Part shown: one piece after another, positions 33,318-45,500 of the stretch
Layout of the letters: every line of letters starts with the position of its first letter
Numbering within the stretch: the first letter of the stretch is position 1
From: Paramecium tetraurelia
Taxonomy: Eukaryota > Ciliophora > Oligohymenophorea > Peniculida > Parameciidae
Direction of reading: 5' to 3'
Length of the DNA stretch: 64,000 nucleotides
NCBI RefSeq assembly: GCF_000165425.1
Contig: NW_001799411.1
Location: 186,001-250,000, forward strand
Position numbers and translations under genes: made by a program
The notes under the pieces: generated by a model
Told to the model about the DNA's origin: nothing
What the model saw: the letters and a program-made list of their open reading frames with translations, nothing else
Databases searched by the model: none

Positions 33318-34674
33318 ATGGATTAATCACTAAATGATGCTGAGGCCTTCCTCAAATAAAAAATCAAAATAAACCCACTCAAGGACCAGATGATATAAAA
33401 CCAAAAGAATTACGAGATCTAACTCCAAGTAGCTCATTATTTCAAGAAATCTGATACTTATACAAAAAAATCAGCAATCAAATTAATGAGTATGATTTTA
33501 TCACATATAATTATTCAGGCAATGAGAATGATGAATAACTAGTTTATTTCATATTTGGAGAACACATCCCAGATTAGAGTAAAAAGTAAGATTATGAATC
33601 CTTCAAAATTGATGTCATAGAAACAATGCATCCAAGAATAGATAGATTTTTTGTCATTGTCTTTTTCAATACGAATATGATGACCGCATCAACACTCAAT
33701 GATTTCAAAGACTTCTATGGGACACTTCCTGAAAAATACTTTTTTCATATGAAGAAATTTATAGTTCTCCATGCCAATTTTATAGTCAAAGGCGGAGGTA
33801 TTTTTGGAATGAATGAAATCAAATCGTTTTTTAAGAAAATTACTACCTTTGCTGATACGTATTATTATATATTCTATCCAGGCTCTTAATCCTATCTAAA
33901 GAAGAATGGTTTAGATACAAAATGTTAGCTGCATTACCAGAAAGTGTTAAGGCATACGATTAATCCTATAAAGACATTGAAAATCAAAGAAAAAAAACTG
34001 TTCTCAGAAAACAGTAAACCTAATAAGCAGTTGGAGATGATGATATTGATTCAGATGATAATTTTGATAAAGATTCTAAAATTTTAGGATTGAATTTGCA
34101 TGAATATGAGAGAAACAAATTTGGTATTCCAGTCATCCTCGATATGCTTGTTTAATACTTTGAAAAATAACCAGAGAAACTCTAAACAGAAGGAATATTC
34201 AGAAAATAAGCTGCTGTTTATGAAGAAAAAGTAGTTGAGGCAGCTTTAGCTTGTTAAAAAGTAGGGTTTCTGAATAAAGTTGAAAATGCTCATACCATAG
34301 CATGTGTTTTTAAACAGTTTTTCTTAAAATTGAAAGAACCTCTTATGACTTATCAATTATATGACTGGGTTGTTCAGAATAAACCATAAATTGAATAAGA
34401 TTTGGAAGTTAGTGTGCAAATGCTTTTTGATTACATGCCTGAGATGAATAGAGAAATATTACTGTTCTCCTTAGGATTCCTATATTCTGTCATCAGAGAA
34501 CAAGAACATAATTTAATGACTGCCTATAATATGGCTGTTGTATTTGGTCCCAACTTTTTTAGATCAGAAGTAGTAAAAATGGCTGATTTAGGCCATGTTA
34601 CGTAAAAATTTAAATAAATTTAGACTTTTTGTCTAAATAGTCCAGATTATGTTAGAATAGAAAAAAGATTATGA
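33318..34674 (+). CDS. CRAL-TRIO plus RhoGAP protein
   Basis: ATG 33318, introns of 29 and 20 nt, TGA 34672-34674; 435 residues. The N-terminal 200 residues have the CRAL-TRIO (Sec14) pattern: RIDRFFVIVFFNTNMM, a helix, then YFFHMKKFIVLHANFIV and GIFGMNEIKSFFKKI. A RhoGAP domain follows from about residue 230 with the arginine finger in TEGIFRKQAA, FFLKLKEPLMTYQLYD and MTAYNMAVVFGPNFF. The order matches human ARHGAP1 (p50RhoGAP), in which the Sec14 domain ties GAP activity to membranes and prenylated GTPases. It should inactivate Rho, Rac or Cdc42-like GTPases. A linker is rich in Asp. Another coding stretch starts 10 bp after the TGA, so the gene may extend further through an unspotted intron. 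Confidence 0.88.
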
Positions 34675-34684
34675 TTATAAAAAG

Positions 34685-35918
34685 ATGTTAGAAAAAAGAA
34701 GCGATAATTTAAACTTTGATGCATCTTTGGTTCCCTTTTTGCCGGATGATTTAGCCAATTTAGATGATATATTAGACATGGTCTCTGGTAAATATTGCAT
34801 ACTAAGACAATAGACAAAAATGTAGTAAACGAAACTGAGAGAAAAGAATTAAAGGCTAGATATAAATGATTTGAGTATATTGTTAAATCAAATTATTGTG
34901 ATTTTAAGTTAGTTATAATTACTCATAAGGACTCTTCAAGTGTATGCAAAGTTGTAGAGGTTAACTATTTCTTCTTAATATCTAATATCTAATTTCCAAA
35001 TATTTTTGATTCATTTTTATATCTAGTTAGTCTAAATTATTTATATGGTTAATTTGTCATGATCTGATTTCTTTGAGTGCGTGCAGATTAATATAAGGAT
35101 GGTAATCTATTATTGCATGATCGATTAATTCTCGCCTCTTTTTGTAAAATTTGGGAGATTAGTACATTATTTCTAGAAATACCCTTATTTCCATTCATTT
35201 TTAAATGAATATTTTTTATTTTATTAATGAATCCTCTACTTGACAATTTTAGACAAGAACATAAAAATTTGAAGTCATTTAAAGAACTGATTAAATTAGA
35301 AAGTAAGGCGTTGAAATAGTTTCTAAGTGAAACAATCTAATTATCCATAAAATACAATTCTTCATTATTTGATGGTTTTCATTATTTTCTGTCTAAATTT
35401 TAATCTGATCTTTAAAATCAGTATATATTATTGAAATAACTTGAGAAATACTTCTAGAAAATCAAACAAGATGTAAATTCTCATTATATTTATAAAAGGC
35501 GCAAACCTGCTTTAAAAATTTACTTGAATTTGATAATAAAGAATTCGACGAGATCGATATCGACACCAACAATGATATGCCAAAGTAATAGAATTACTCA
35601 ATGATTCTAATAGATGATGTTATAAAAAAAAAGAAATGCTTGAGGAAAAAGACAAGTTAAATGATAGAAATATTCACAGGAAAACATAATTTTACGCTGT
35701 TTAATTATCAGAAGTCAAATAATCAAGAAAATACTTTATTTTCAGAAGAAATGAATATGGGTACAAATTCTGAAGCTACCATTTTATCAAATATTATTGA
35801 ATCAATTATCTTGGACGAAAATGAATCAATTTTAGATGGTGGTTCCAGTTTTGAAAAATAGCTATTGAAAGATGGGTAATTTCATTAGATCTTGTGCGAA
35901 CCTAAGAAATAGTTTTGA
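34685..35918 (+). CDS. Unresolved coding stretch, helical; possible RhoGAP extension
   Basis: Coding-like sequence begins at ATG 34685 (MLEKRSDNLNFDASLVPFL) and continues to about TGA 35916-35918, but I could not fix one exon set. Clear pieces are a leucine-rich coiled coil (SQLQLLIRTLQVYAKLQRL), a hydrophobic segment near 35000-35180, and from 35230 a good helical run (FRQEHKNLKSFKELIKLESK, FDGFHYFLSKFQSDLQNQY, KYFQKIKQD) with a 26-nt intron near 35472. An Asp/Asn-rich tail follows (EFDNKEFDEIDID). The 35230-35470 part resembles an F-BAR or other membrane-bending coiled coil. Being 10 bp downstream of the RhoGAP stop on the same strand, it could be more exons of that gene; RhoGAP with F-BAR is a known pairing. 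Confidence 0.45.
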
Positions 35919-36020
35919 TTTATTACTTTATTAGATTATTATGATTACAAATATTGAATATGTAATTTTAGTTACTAAATAAAATTGTAATTTATTTGTT
36001 CCTTTTATATTTATTATCAA

Positions 36021-39000
36021 ATGAGGGCAAGTACAAAAATATCCTCCAAAAGGGTCACATTAACATCCGAATTAGCAAATCGTTCATTATCCTTAGCCTA
36101 AATCTATCATGGTATTATTGTTGCAATAATTGTTAAGTTGGTAAAGGTAAGAGAGAGAGAGCTGATTTCTTAAAGGATTCAAATAAGTTGAAGTTCTCTT
36201 TGCAGACATAAGCTTTCAAGAATTCATCGCATCCATCTAATATTTTTGATGATAGGTAGATTGTGAATAATAATTTAATTAAGGGGATCTGACTAGAGTG
36301 ATGATTCATTTTATTTAAGCAGTGAAAATATCTCAGAAGATTCTATTCTTTCGGTTCATGTAGTTGATAAATACAATAAAAATGATGAGGGTTCTTCTTT
36401 TAAGTAGTCAAATAATAGTTAAAGTAAACAAGAAATCGATCAGCACAAAAGCCAAATTTAAATGGATGGGATAAATTATAAATAAAATAAAAATGAAGGA
36501 GAAGCCTAATTGTAAAAGATTATAAAAAAATATTAAAAGTAAATGTAAAGAAATCCTTTGTAAGATCCATATTATGTTCAATTAAAAATATTGAGAGGCT
36601 ATGAAAGACTTAAATTCGAATTAACAGTATGAATTCTAACTTAATTAGCGCTATCACGACAAAAATAGATTTTTATAAATGAGAAAAAGGATAGTATTTA
36701 TATTTTACATTTTTCCAATAATAATAAAGGGATTAGTAAAATCGATCTATTTTAAATTGTTTATGACAACATTGATCATCTTCAACGTTGCCTTATTCAT
36801 ATATGTTAAGACCAACAATAGAAAAGACACAGATCAAATTGAACAAGTGATAACAGTGTTCTTTTTGATTGAGGTAAGCTTTAGAATTATTGCCTCAGGA
36901 GTAATTTTGAATAGAAAAAGCTTTTTTAGAAGTCCATTGAACATATACGATTTTACATTAGTTGTTCTAACAACCTTAAATTTATACAGACCTGATGTAA
37001 TAATCCTAGATCTATCTCCATTAAGAATGATCACTTTATTAAATTACTTGGGAAATGTATTGAAAGGACTATCAGTAATGCTTAAGGCATTGATATCATC
37101 TTTGAAGTTCCTTTTAGAAGCCTTGATAATAGTGGGTTTATTTTCATTATTTTTTGGGATATTTGGAGTGCTACTCTTTTAGAACTTATTTAATTACAGA
37201 TGTTAATTTGAGAATGGAGATGAAACTGAAGGGTGGATCCAATGCAATGAGAATTAGTGTCCGGAAGGTATGAGTTGTTCATATTCTGACTACACACCAA
37301 AACCACCAACTTCATTTAATAATATCATTTATTCAGTAGGACAGATTTTAAGAACAATAACTATGGATGATTGGAGTTGGGTGATGTTTTTCACTATGAG
37401 AATATTCAATCCTTGGATATGGATCTATTATTTGTTGATCATTTTTGTGGGTGGATTCTTTGGATTCAATTTAGTTATTGCTGTTTTAAAAACTCATTAT
37501 GCAGAAGTAGCATAAGAAACTGTATAGGAGGAAATTAAGTAATAAATGATGGCCAGGCTAAAGGAGAAGTAGGAAAATCCAGAGAGAGATTTGATTTAGA
37601 TCTTTGATGTAGCTGTTTTAAAGCATATTGGAATTTATAAGGCTTTCTTGAGTTATAAAAAACAATTGACTAATCCATTGTATCAATCATAATCTCATCC
37701 CATTGAGGAATTGAGCTAGGAAAATATTAAAACAAAAGTAAGGACCTTATCTGGTAGATAGAGGACAAATGAGAAAGTATTATTATTAATTATTATTTAA
37801 GAATAGAAATCAGAAAGGATTTTAAGCCTATCTGGATCAATTTAGTTTGAAATATTTATTATTGCCTAGATTTAAATATTTGGATAAATTCAAACAAATG
37901 ATTAAAGTATCCAATTACACTGATGATCCTTTGGAAATGAAATTAATATCTAGATTATTGGAGAATCAGTTCTCTTAGCTCTCTCCATATCCAAATTATG
38001 ATTTATTTCAAAATTTTAATAGTGAAGATGATGTTTTGTTAGCTTTCATGTAAATTTCATATTTCATTTAAGTGAAAAAGAAAAACAAAGGAAAATCGTT
38101 GATTAAAATTAATTGATCAAATAATGCAGATAGATTAAATTTAAACAAGTTTATTCCCTAACAAAGGTGCCAAAGTAAACCATGATTTCATCAAAAGCTT
38201 TAATTCCAATTAAATCAGCTCGGAGAAAAATAAAAACTTCTTAAATCGATTAGACGAATGATGAGATTGCATTAAAACATCTTAATGTAAATAGAGAAGC
38301 ATCCATTTAAGTAAAGATGAATAATTTTAAACATTGTTAAACCCAAAGTAGTTTTCCTTTCTCAGTAGTGAGTAAGAAGAAAATTTATGTTATGATACAA
38401 GAATAATATATTGATTATGAAGCATTATGTGAAAAAATTAATACCAAAATACCAACAATGATAGATAATTCTACTTCTAATGAATTTAAATATAGACTAT
38501 TAAGAATGAAGGAATTAAAAAAGCGAATGATAGAAAAAAAGAATTGGTCAGGAAGTGATGTATTATTGTTAGATATTTTGAGGGCAAATGAATTTAATGA
38601 AATAAAATAAAAATTGAATTATCAAGATTAGCAAATTTGGTTGACTGGATTAAAAGGAAAGATTACTACTGCAAAGAAATATTGTTATATTTTAATAAGT
38701 AGTAGGTTTAGTTAATTCTTTTTTGATTTGATAATCTTATTCAATTTTACTTTTTTATCCTTATAAGGGATAGTAAATCCTGGATTGATATCAAACATAG
38801 AAGATATCACAACCATTCTACTATGTTTTGAATAATCATTAAAATTATTCTCTTATCCATATAGAGAGTTACTCAATTATCCAAGTTAAGTTCTTTAGTT
38901 GTTCATCATAATTTTGAATTTTATTGAACTTACTCTAGGCGATTAAATAACTAATTCAAATTTGTAAACTTAAAAATTGATTAGAGGAACAAAATGTCTT

Positions 39001-42000
39001 TTATTCTATAGATGTTTAAGATACAATAAAATGGCTAGTAAGATAGGACAAATTGCATCAAAAACGTTTGAATCTTACATTTATTTGACAGTTTTAATGT
39101 TAATGGTTATTTTCATATATGCATTGATAGGAATGGAAATGTATGCAGGTTAATTTAATTAATTAGATACTTTGGGATAGTTACATTCCTTTGATAATAT
39201 CTTGAAATCATTTATGACAATTTTCAATATTATGACAAATGATGATTGGTATGGAGTCTACGTGATGGGAGGCAATATTAATTATACATTTTCAGTCATT
39301 TATTCATATTCTATGGTCATCATACTAAATTATTGTACATATGGATTAGTTTTTGCTATATTGTTAGATGGATTTGGGAAGTATCTAGGGAATTAAGAGG
39401 AAGAAATTATGGAAAAAGACGAATTGTAAAATCAATAAATAAGTGCCAATTCTGAATAGCACGAAATTACATATGATGAAACTATTGCTAATACAAATTA
39501 ATTGCAATCCAAAACTCAGAAGATTAGTTTGATATCTCACTTACTTGTATCGATTAAATCATCTTATAAAAGTATTCAAACAAAGCATTAGTCTATTTAT
39601 GAAGGAATTGAATGTCAATAGTCACTTTATCTCTTCGATTAATCCAATATATTAAGAATTGTAATTACTAAATTAGTCATTAAAATCTATTATCAATATT
39701 TCATAGATTTTGTGATCTACAGTTCTATCATAATATTTATTATCAAGACATATAATGATTTCGAAACAAATTCATCCGATATGCCAGATAAATTGCAATT
39801 TATTGCAAATATTATTATATTGACTGATTTCATTTTAAATGTAATTGCTAAAGGCCTAGTTTTAGATGCTGGCTCATTTTTAACAAATACTTGGCAACTT
39901 ATAGATGTTATCTATATAATAGCAAATCTTATACAATATTAATTAAATAATCAAATTATAAAGGTTTTGTTATTTATGGGATACTTTCGACCAATGAAAT
40001 TAATGTACAGGATTAAGTGGTTATCATAATTAAGGGCAGCATTGGGCTAAGCTCTGTTGGACATCTTAAATGTATTTATTACTCTTTTATCTGTTTGGTT
40101 AATATTTGGTGTTTATGGTATCATATTTTATGAAAAGCAATTTGGATATTGCGAAGATAAAATGTCGTTTTATGTATCCTATGATGATTGCATTGAATCT
40201 AATAAAACATGGGTGAATTATAAACATAATTTTGACAATATCACAGTTGCAATTCCAACATTGTTCACAATATCAACTTTTGATGGATGGGGAGAGATTT
40301 TATAAGTAGCTGAGAATAGTTAAACTTCAAATACTGGACCGATTCCATTCAATAGTTATTTGTATACTTACTTGTATTTAATAATCTTTTGTTTTATTGG
40401 ATCTATGTTCTTTTTGAGTTTATTTACAGGGATTCTTTTCAATAGTTTGAAAGAAAACTAATTCAAAATGGAAAATAGCCAGTATACTCAAGTTTAAAGG
40501 GAATTTATGAAAATTACTAATATCTTGATGTCAGACTTTCCATTATATTCTGCACCTCCAAAGAGCAGAGTTAGAAAGGTTTCCAGTAAGGTTGTAAACA
40601 ACACCCATATTCAATATTTTATTTATGGTTGCTTAATATTAGATTTAATAATTTTATTACTATTCAATTCAGAAATGAGTGATAACTATTTTGACATTGC
40701 CAATTCTATGCATTATTCACTTACTATCTTATACTTAATTTGGATAATATTATTATTTTTGGCTTTAGGTGTCAATAGATATTTTGATAATTATTGGAGA
40801 AGGTTCTATCTATTCTTAGTTGTAATTGGATTAGTAGATCTAATAGCTAATTCTATAACAAATTGGACTCATCTATATTTCAGATCACATCCTGGGAATG
40901 ATTATTATCAATTATTCAGGTTGTTCTTCAGTCTTAGAAGTTTAAGAATTATCTTAATCTTTCAAGGTTTAATAAGTATCCAAAGATTACTCAGAGTGAT
41001 GGTATTTGCAATGCCTTATTTGGTGAAGATTTTTACAATCCTTATTATTACAATGGTCATTTTTGCCCTTTTTGGTTGTTAACTTTATGGTAGGATAGAT
41101 TCAGGATAAGTGATGGACGATATCATTAACTTTACTAATTTTGGGAATGCCATGTTAGCTTTATTTAAATGTGCTTCAGGTGATGATTGGAGAACAATAA
41201 TGACTGATACTATGTAGCATAATCCATTATGTCAGGAAGATGACAAATATTGTGGATCTGCTGCCAATTAATTATTTTTTATACTCTTTATGTTATTGTC
41301 CAATTATGTTCTATTAAATTTATTTGTTTTAGGATTGATAGAGTAATTTGAATAGTTTTTTCAAATGCAGAATTCACAAATTCAAACTTATGTTGAGAAC
41401 ATCGACAAAATCAAAAATATATGGTGCAAGTATTCTCAAGAAACTTAAGGTTTGTCTATGCATTTTAAATTCCTCTGTAAATTTTTAATTGATATTGGAT
41501 AACCTTTGGGAGTAGATAAGGATTCTAATTTATGGGATGCTTGTAAATTATCCTCATAACTTAAATTATAAAGGTATTGTGTAATTTATAGCTAGTGACA
41601 TCCATGGGTACATTCAATATAATTTCTTGATGTATGAATTATTTAGGAGATGCTTTTATAATGAAGTGTTTAAATCCGGAAGCCAAGAGTCTATTGAACA
41701 GATAAAGAAGTTTAATAAGGAGTCATAATTTAGATTAATGTATTATAGAAAAAATAAAAATCTACCTCGTTCCAATATTAGTCCTTCAGCTACAATTCAG
41801 CCTAACATCAATCTTCTTCACGATTATTTAAATGTTTTAATCTTATTTAAAACATGGGAATAATTCAGCTAATAACTAATTGAGAAGGTGAATTAGGATC
41901 AAGATTATTTTACTGATTAAAGTGTTACAATGCCTGGAAAAATACAAAATGAGTAAGAAACATCTCCCCTATTTTAGTTATCAGCAAAGCTAGAATCACA

Positions 42001-42209
42001 TTTTATAAAATAATTAGGAAAGTGAGTTGGAAAATGAAATTATTAGTAATGCATCTGTCAGCAGACATAGTGTATCCATTAACAGTCAGATTAATAGATA
42101 TAATGATTTACCTATCTACAAGGGTAGCTATGATACATCGTTGTAGAGTGAGAACAGAGATTTCCCCTATTTCATCAAAGTCAATAAGCAAAACGAATTG
42201 GATGAATGA
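36021..42209 (+). CDS. Four-domain voltage-gated cation channel, copy 1
   Basis: ATG 36021 (MRASTKISSKRVTL), early introns of 26, 28 and 22 nt, more inside, last of 25 nt near 41954, TGA 42207-42209; about 1,950 residues. The N-terminus is a 200-residue polar cytosolic stretch. Four repeats of six membrane helices follow. The pore loops read TMDDWSW (near 37365), TNDDWYG (39240), TFDGWGE (40280) and SGDDWRT (41185), in the positions of the EEEE ring of Ca channels, so all four are Asp. The S4 helices are lightly charged in domain I and better in IV (LRSLRIILIFQGL, QRLLRVM). It should conduct cations, probably Ca, across the plasma or ciliary membrane. The C-tail is Ser/Asn-rich. The next gene is a paralogue in the same order. 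Alternatives: sodium-type or NALCN-like channel. Confidence 0.9.
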
Positions 42210-42525
42210 TAATCATTTATTTGTTTTTAAGTAATCCTTTTAGAATATATTTATTCTAAAATATCATTAATTCTATTTGAATGTGCATCAAACTACTTAC
42301 AAGCAATACTGCCGATAAGCCATCATTAATAATTAAATATTTTGTTGAAAGGAATTATCATATTTTAAGAAACTTGTCTAAATATATCAAAAATATAATA
42401 AATATAAGATTTCTATAGCTTCCTCAGAATACATTTTATTAAAGGGGTTTTAATAAAATTTAAGGAGTATTAATACATTTTCTAAAATACTTTGGAACAT
42501 AATAATTTTTCACTATTTATATTAT
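42210..42525. other. Spacer between the tandem channel genes
   Basis: 316 bp, AT-rich, no open frame of note. It holds the hairpin at 42238-42261 and short A/T runs. It must contain both the 3' end of copy 1 and the promoter of copy 2. Confidence 0.55.
42238..42261. other. Perfect 10-bp inverted repeat after channel copy 1
   Basis: Arms TTTTAGAATA and TATTCTAAAA with a 4-nt TATT loop, starting 28 bp after the stop codon. It could form a hairpin in the 3' untranslated RNA. The stem is AT-rich, so chance is possible. Confidence 0.4.
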
Positions 42526-45500
42526 ATGAATAATGAAGATTTGGAGCGAATAACATTCTCAAAGTAATTTCGATCTAATTACATAGTCAAACATCAATTT
42601 AAGGAACTGCTCATTTCAGGAGCAGACTTGGAAATGATAAATTTGAAAATATTAAATTGAACAAGCAATTAAAAAGTTAAAGCTTTAACACTTATGGAAG
42701 TGGTACACCGAAAGCAAGGAAGACAAAAAAAACTAAAACAAATATTATTTTAAGGAATGAAGAAAATGTATTTGGAAGCAGATTTGATAATGATAATTTA
42801 TCAAGAAAGGATATCTCTTCTGTTAAGATGACATTTGGTGCCAAATCTGATAAAGTTAAGTAGGACAGCACTAAATAGGTATTTGATGGTATGAGTTTAG
42901 ATAATTTAATAAATAAATGAAAAAGTATCGAAGCAGAAATACAAGTTTGCGTAGGAGAAAATGAAATGTAGAACTGAGAAGACCATCAACAATAGTGATA
43001 ATTAATTCTATAAGATGAACAAAAAGTACGAAAAAATTAAGCAAAGAATTGAATAAATTTATTTAGTTGATTTATATAAAATATATGGATATCAAAGGTT
43101 GAAATATGAATTGAATGTAATTTATTATTTAAATAGATTTATCAAGATAATTATAGTTTTTTGGAACTTAGAAAAATCATAGTCAAATTTATCTATGGAA
43201 TCCTAATTATTTTAAATCACATGCAAAGAACCATATTTTACAAAATATTTATGTCAATCGTAATATTGGTCAATCTAGTGATTTTTGTATCTAAAATCTT
43301 ATCCTTAGATGATGATAAGTTTGTAGTTTACGAAATAAGTATAATTATATAATGAAAATTAGTGGTAATTTATATCTACATTGTTGATTAATTATTCCGA
43401 ATAATCTCAAAAGGAATAATAGGGCACAAACATGCATATTTCAGAGTTGTTAAAAACTGGTTTGACTTAATTCTAACAGTCCTATAAATTAACACTACAT
43501 TAATTCGTAATATAGAATCCGTAGATTTTTCGCCATTAAGATTAATTACATTACTTTTGTATTTGGGAGATTTTGTACCAGGTATTTATACTTTCAAATT
43601 AGGGTTGAAAATCATGTTGAAATCCCTTGGTAAATCATTTAAATACCTGATCGAAGCTCTAATCATTGTGATTGTTTTTGGACTATTTTTTGCAACCCTC
43701 GGCTAGAGTCTTTTTCATGGTCTTATAAATTATCGTTGTCTACCAAGATAATATGATACTTTAGACAATTAACCCTGGATTTCATGTAGGATCACTTCCT
43801 GCCCTGATGATTTAGTTTGTCAATACGTTTAATCAGGACCAAATATTCCAACTTCTTTTAATAATATTTTTTCATCGTATGCTTAGGTCTTAAGAACAAT
43901 TACAATGGATGATTGGACTTGGGTTATGTATTTTACCCTCAAAAGCTATGGTACTTATATCTGGGTGTATTATCTATTGATCATCTTTTTTGGTGGTTTC
44001 TTTGGCTTTAATTTAGTCATTGCTGTTTTAAAAATTCATTACAGTTAGTAAACAAATCAAAAATTAAATCAACTTGAAGAAGATGATTAGCATCAATAAG
44101 AGGAGAAATTAAATTTGCAGGTCCTCAAACAAAATGGATTGTATCACCCTATTTTACAATATAAACTGTATTTGAAAGGGGACCACTAATTATTACATAA
44201 AAGTTTCTGTTCATTGGGCTCTAGTTTGTCAGAACAACCTCGTATACTATCAGGAAAACACTATTCAAAATATGATAACAATTATCAGTTTTTAAAGTAA
44301 TTTTCATTGAAGACTTTATTGCTACCTAAATTCTTGGATATTAGAAAATATTAGAATTTGCTTTAGGATTTGTATGACAATTTAATGGAGAAGCCTGATA
44401 TAAATATGCAGTGTTTGACTCATAACGAATTTACAAGATATTGGGCAAATGCAAAGAATGTGGGATACATTTCAAATAGTGCCTCTGATGTTATGCATAT
44501 TAAATCAGAAATCAGTTAGAAGATGTTAGCTTAGCAAAGAGTTTTGTAGTTTAGATATCATACTAAACCAAGAAATCATATGTAAAACTAAAAAGAGTTC
44601 AAAGTATTTCCCATATTTAAGAGCTCAAGACTAAAAGATAAAATTGCATCATTTGCTTCTAGCGGGATTACATTAATGGATATTCATCATCATCAATCTC
44701 GGGCCACTTCCCAATTACAAACTATGTCCATCCATCCTAATAATAATTTATTTGTTTCAACTTAAATTAAGAAGAATACGAATACATTTATTTTGCATAA
44801 AGAGAAAGAAATCTATGTCAAAATATATGGATTCTATCATAATTATAAAGCAGTCTCAGAGTTGATCAACAAGAAAATACAAATTAGAATTGCAGATGAG
44901 ATAAAAGATTATGAAGAGAAATATTTATAGATAAGAATGTCAGAAATGCAGACCGGAATTATTGAGTCCAAAAACTGTTCCATCTCTAGTGTTATTAATA
45001 ATTATGAACATAAAAATATTATAAAGCATTCGTTAAACCATGTTGACTATTTGATTTGGTTGTTGGGAATAAGAGGAAAAATTATAATTATTAGGAAGAT
45101 TACATTTATTATTATTACTAATAAATTTACCAATTTCTTTGTAGATTGTGTAATTTTAATAAACTTTTTATGCTTAAGTTTGATAGGCATTATATCTAAT
45201 CAATTTCTTACAGTTATAGAAGATTTCACAACAATAGTAGTTTCGCTCGAACTTGTTTTAAAGTTAATCTCTTTTTAAACATGTATTAATTATGTTTATG
45301 TTTATAATAGCAAGATTAATTTAAAAAGACTAACTAATTTTCGAATCTATTATCATTTTAATTAATTTCAGTGAAATGTCATTTAGACAGGTTTTGAACT
45401 AATAAGATATTATTGCTCGATTACTAAGAGGCACAAAAATTCTATTATTTCATAGATGTTTAAAATATATTAGAATGGCAGTGCTAATAGGTCTGATAGC

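Noticed and set aside
36834-37034. Minus-strand frame inside channel copy 1
   Set aside because: Antisense shadow of the domain I membrane helices.
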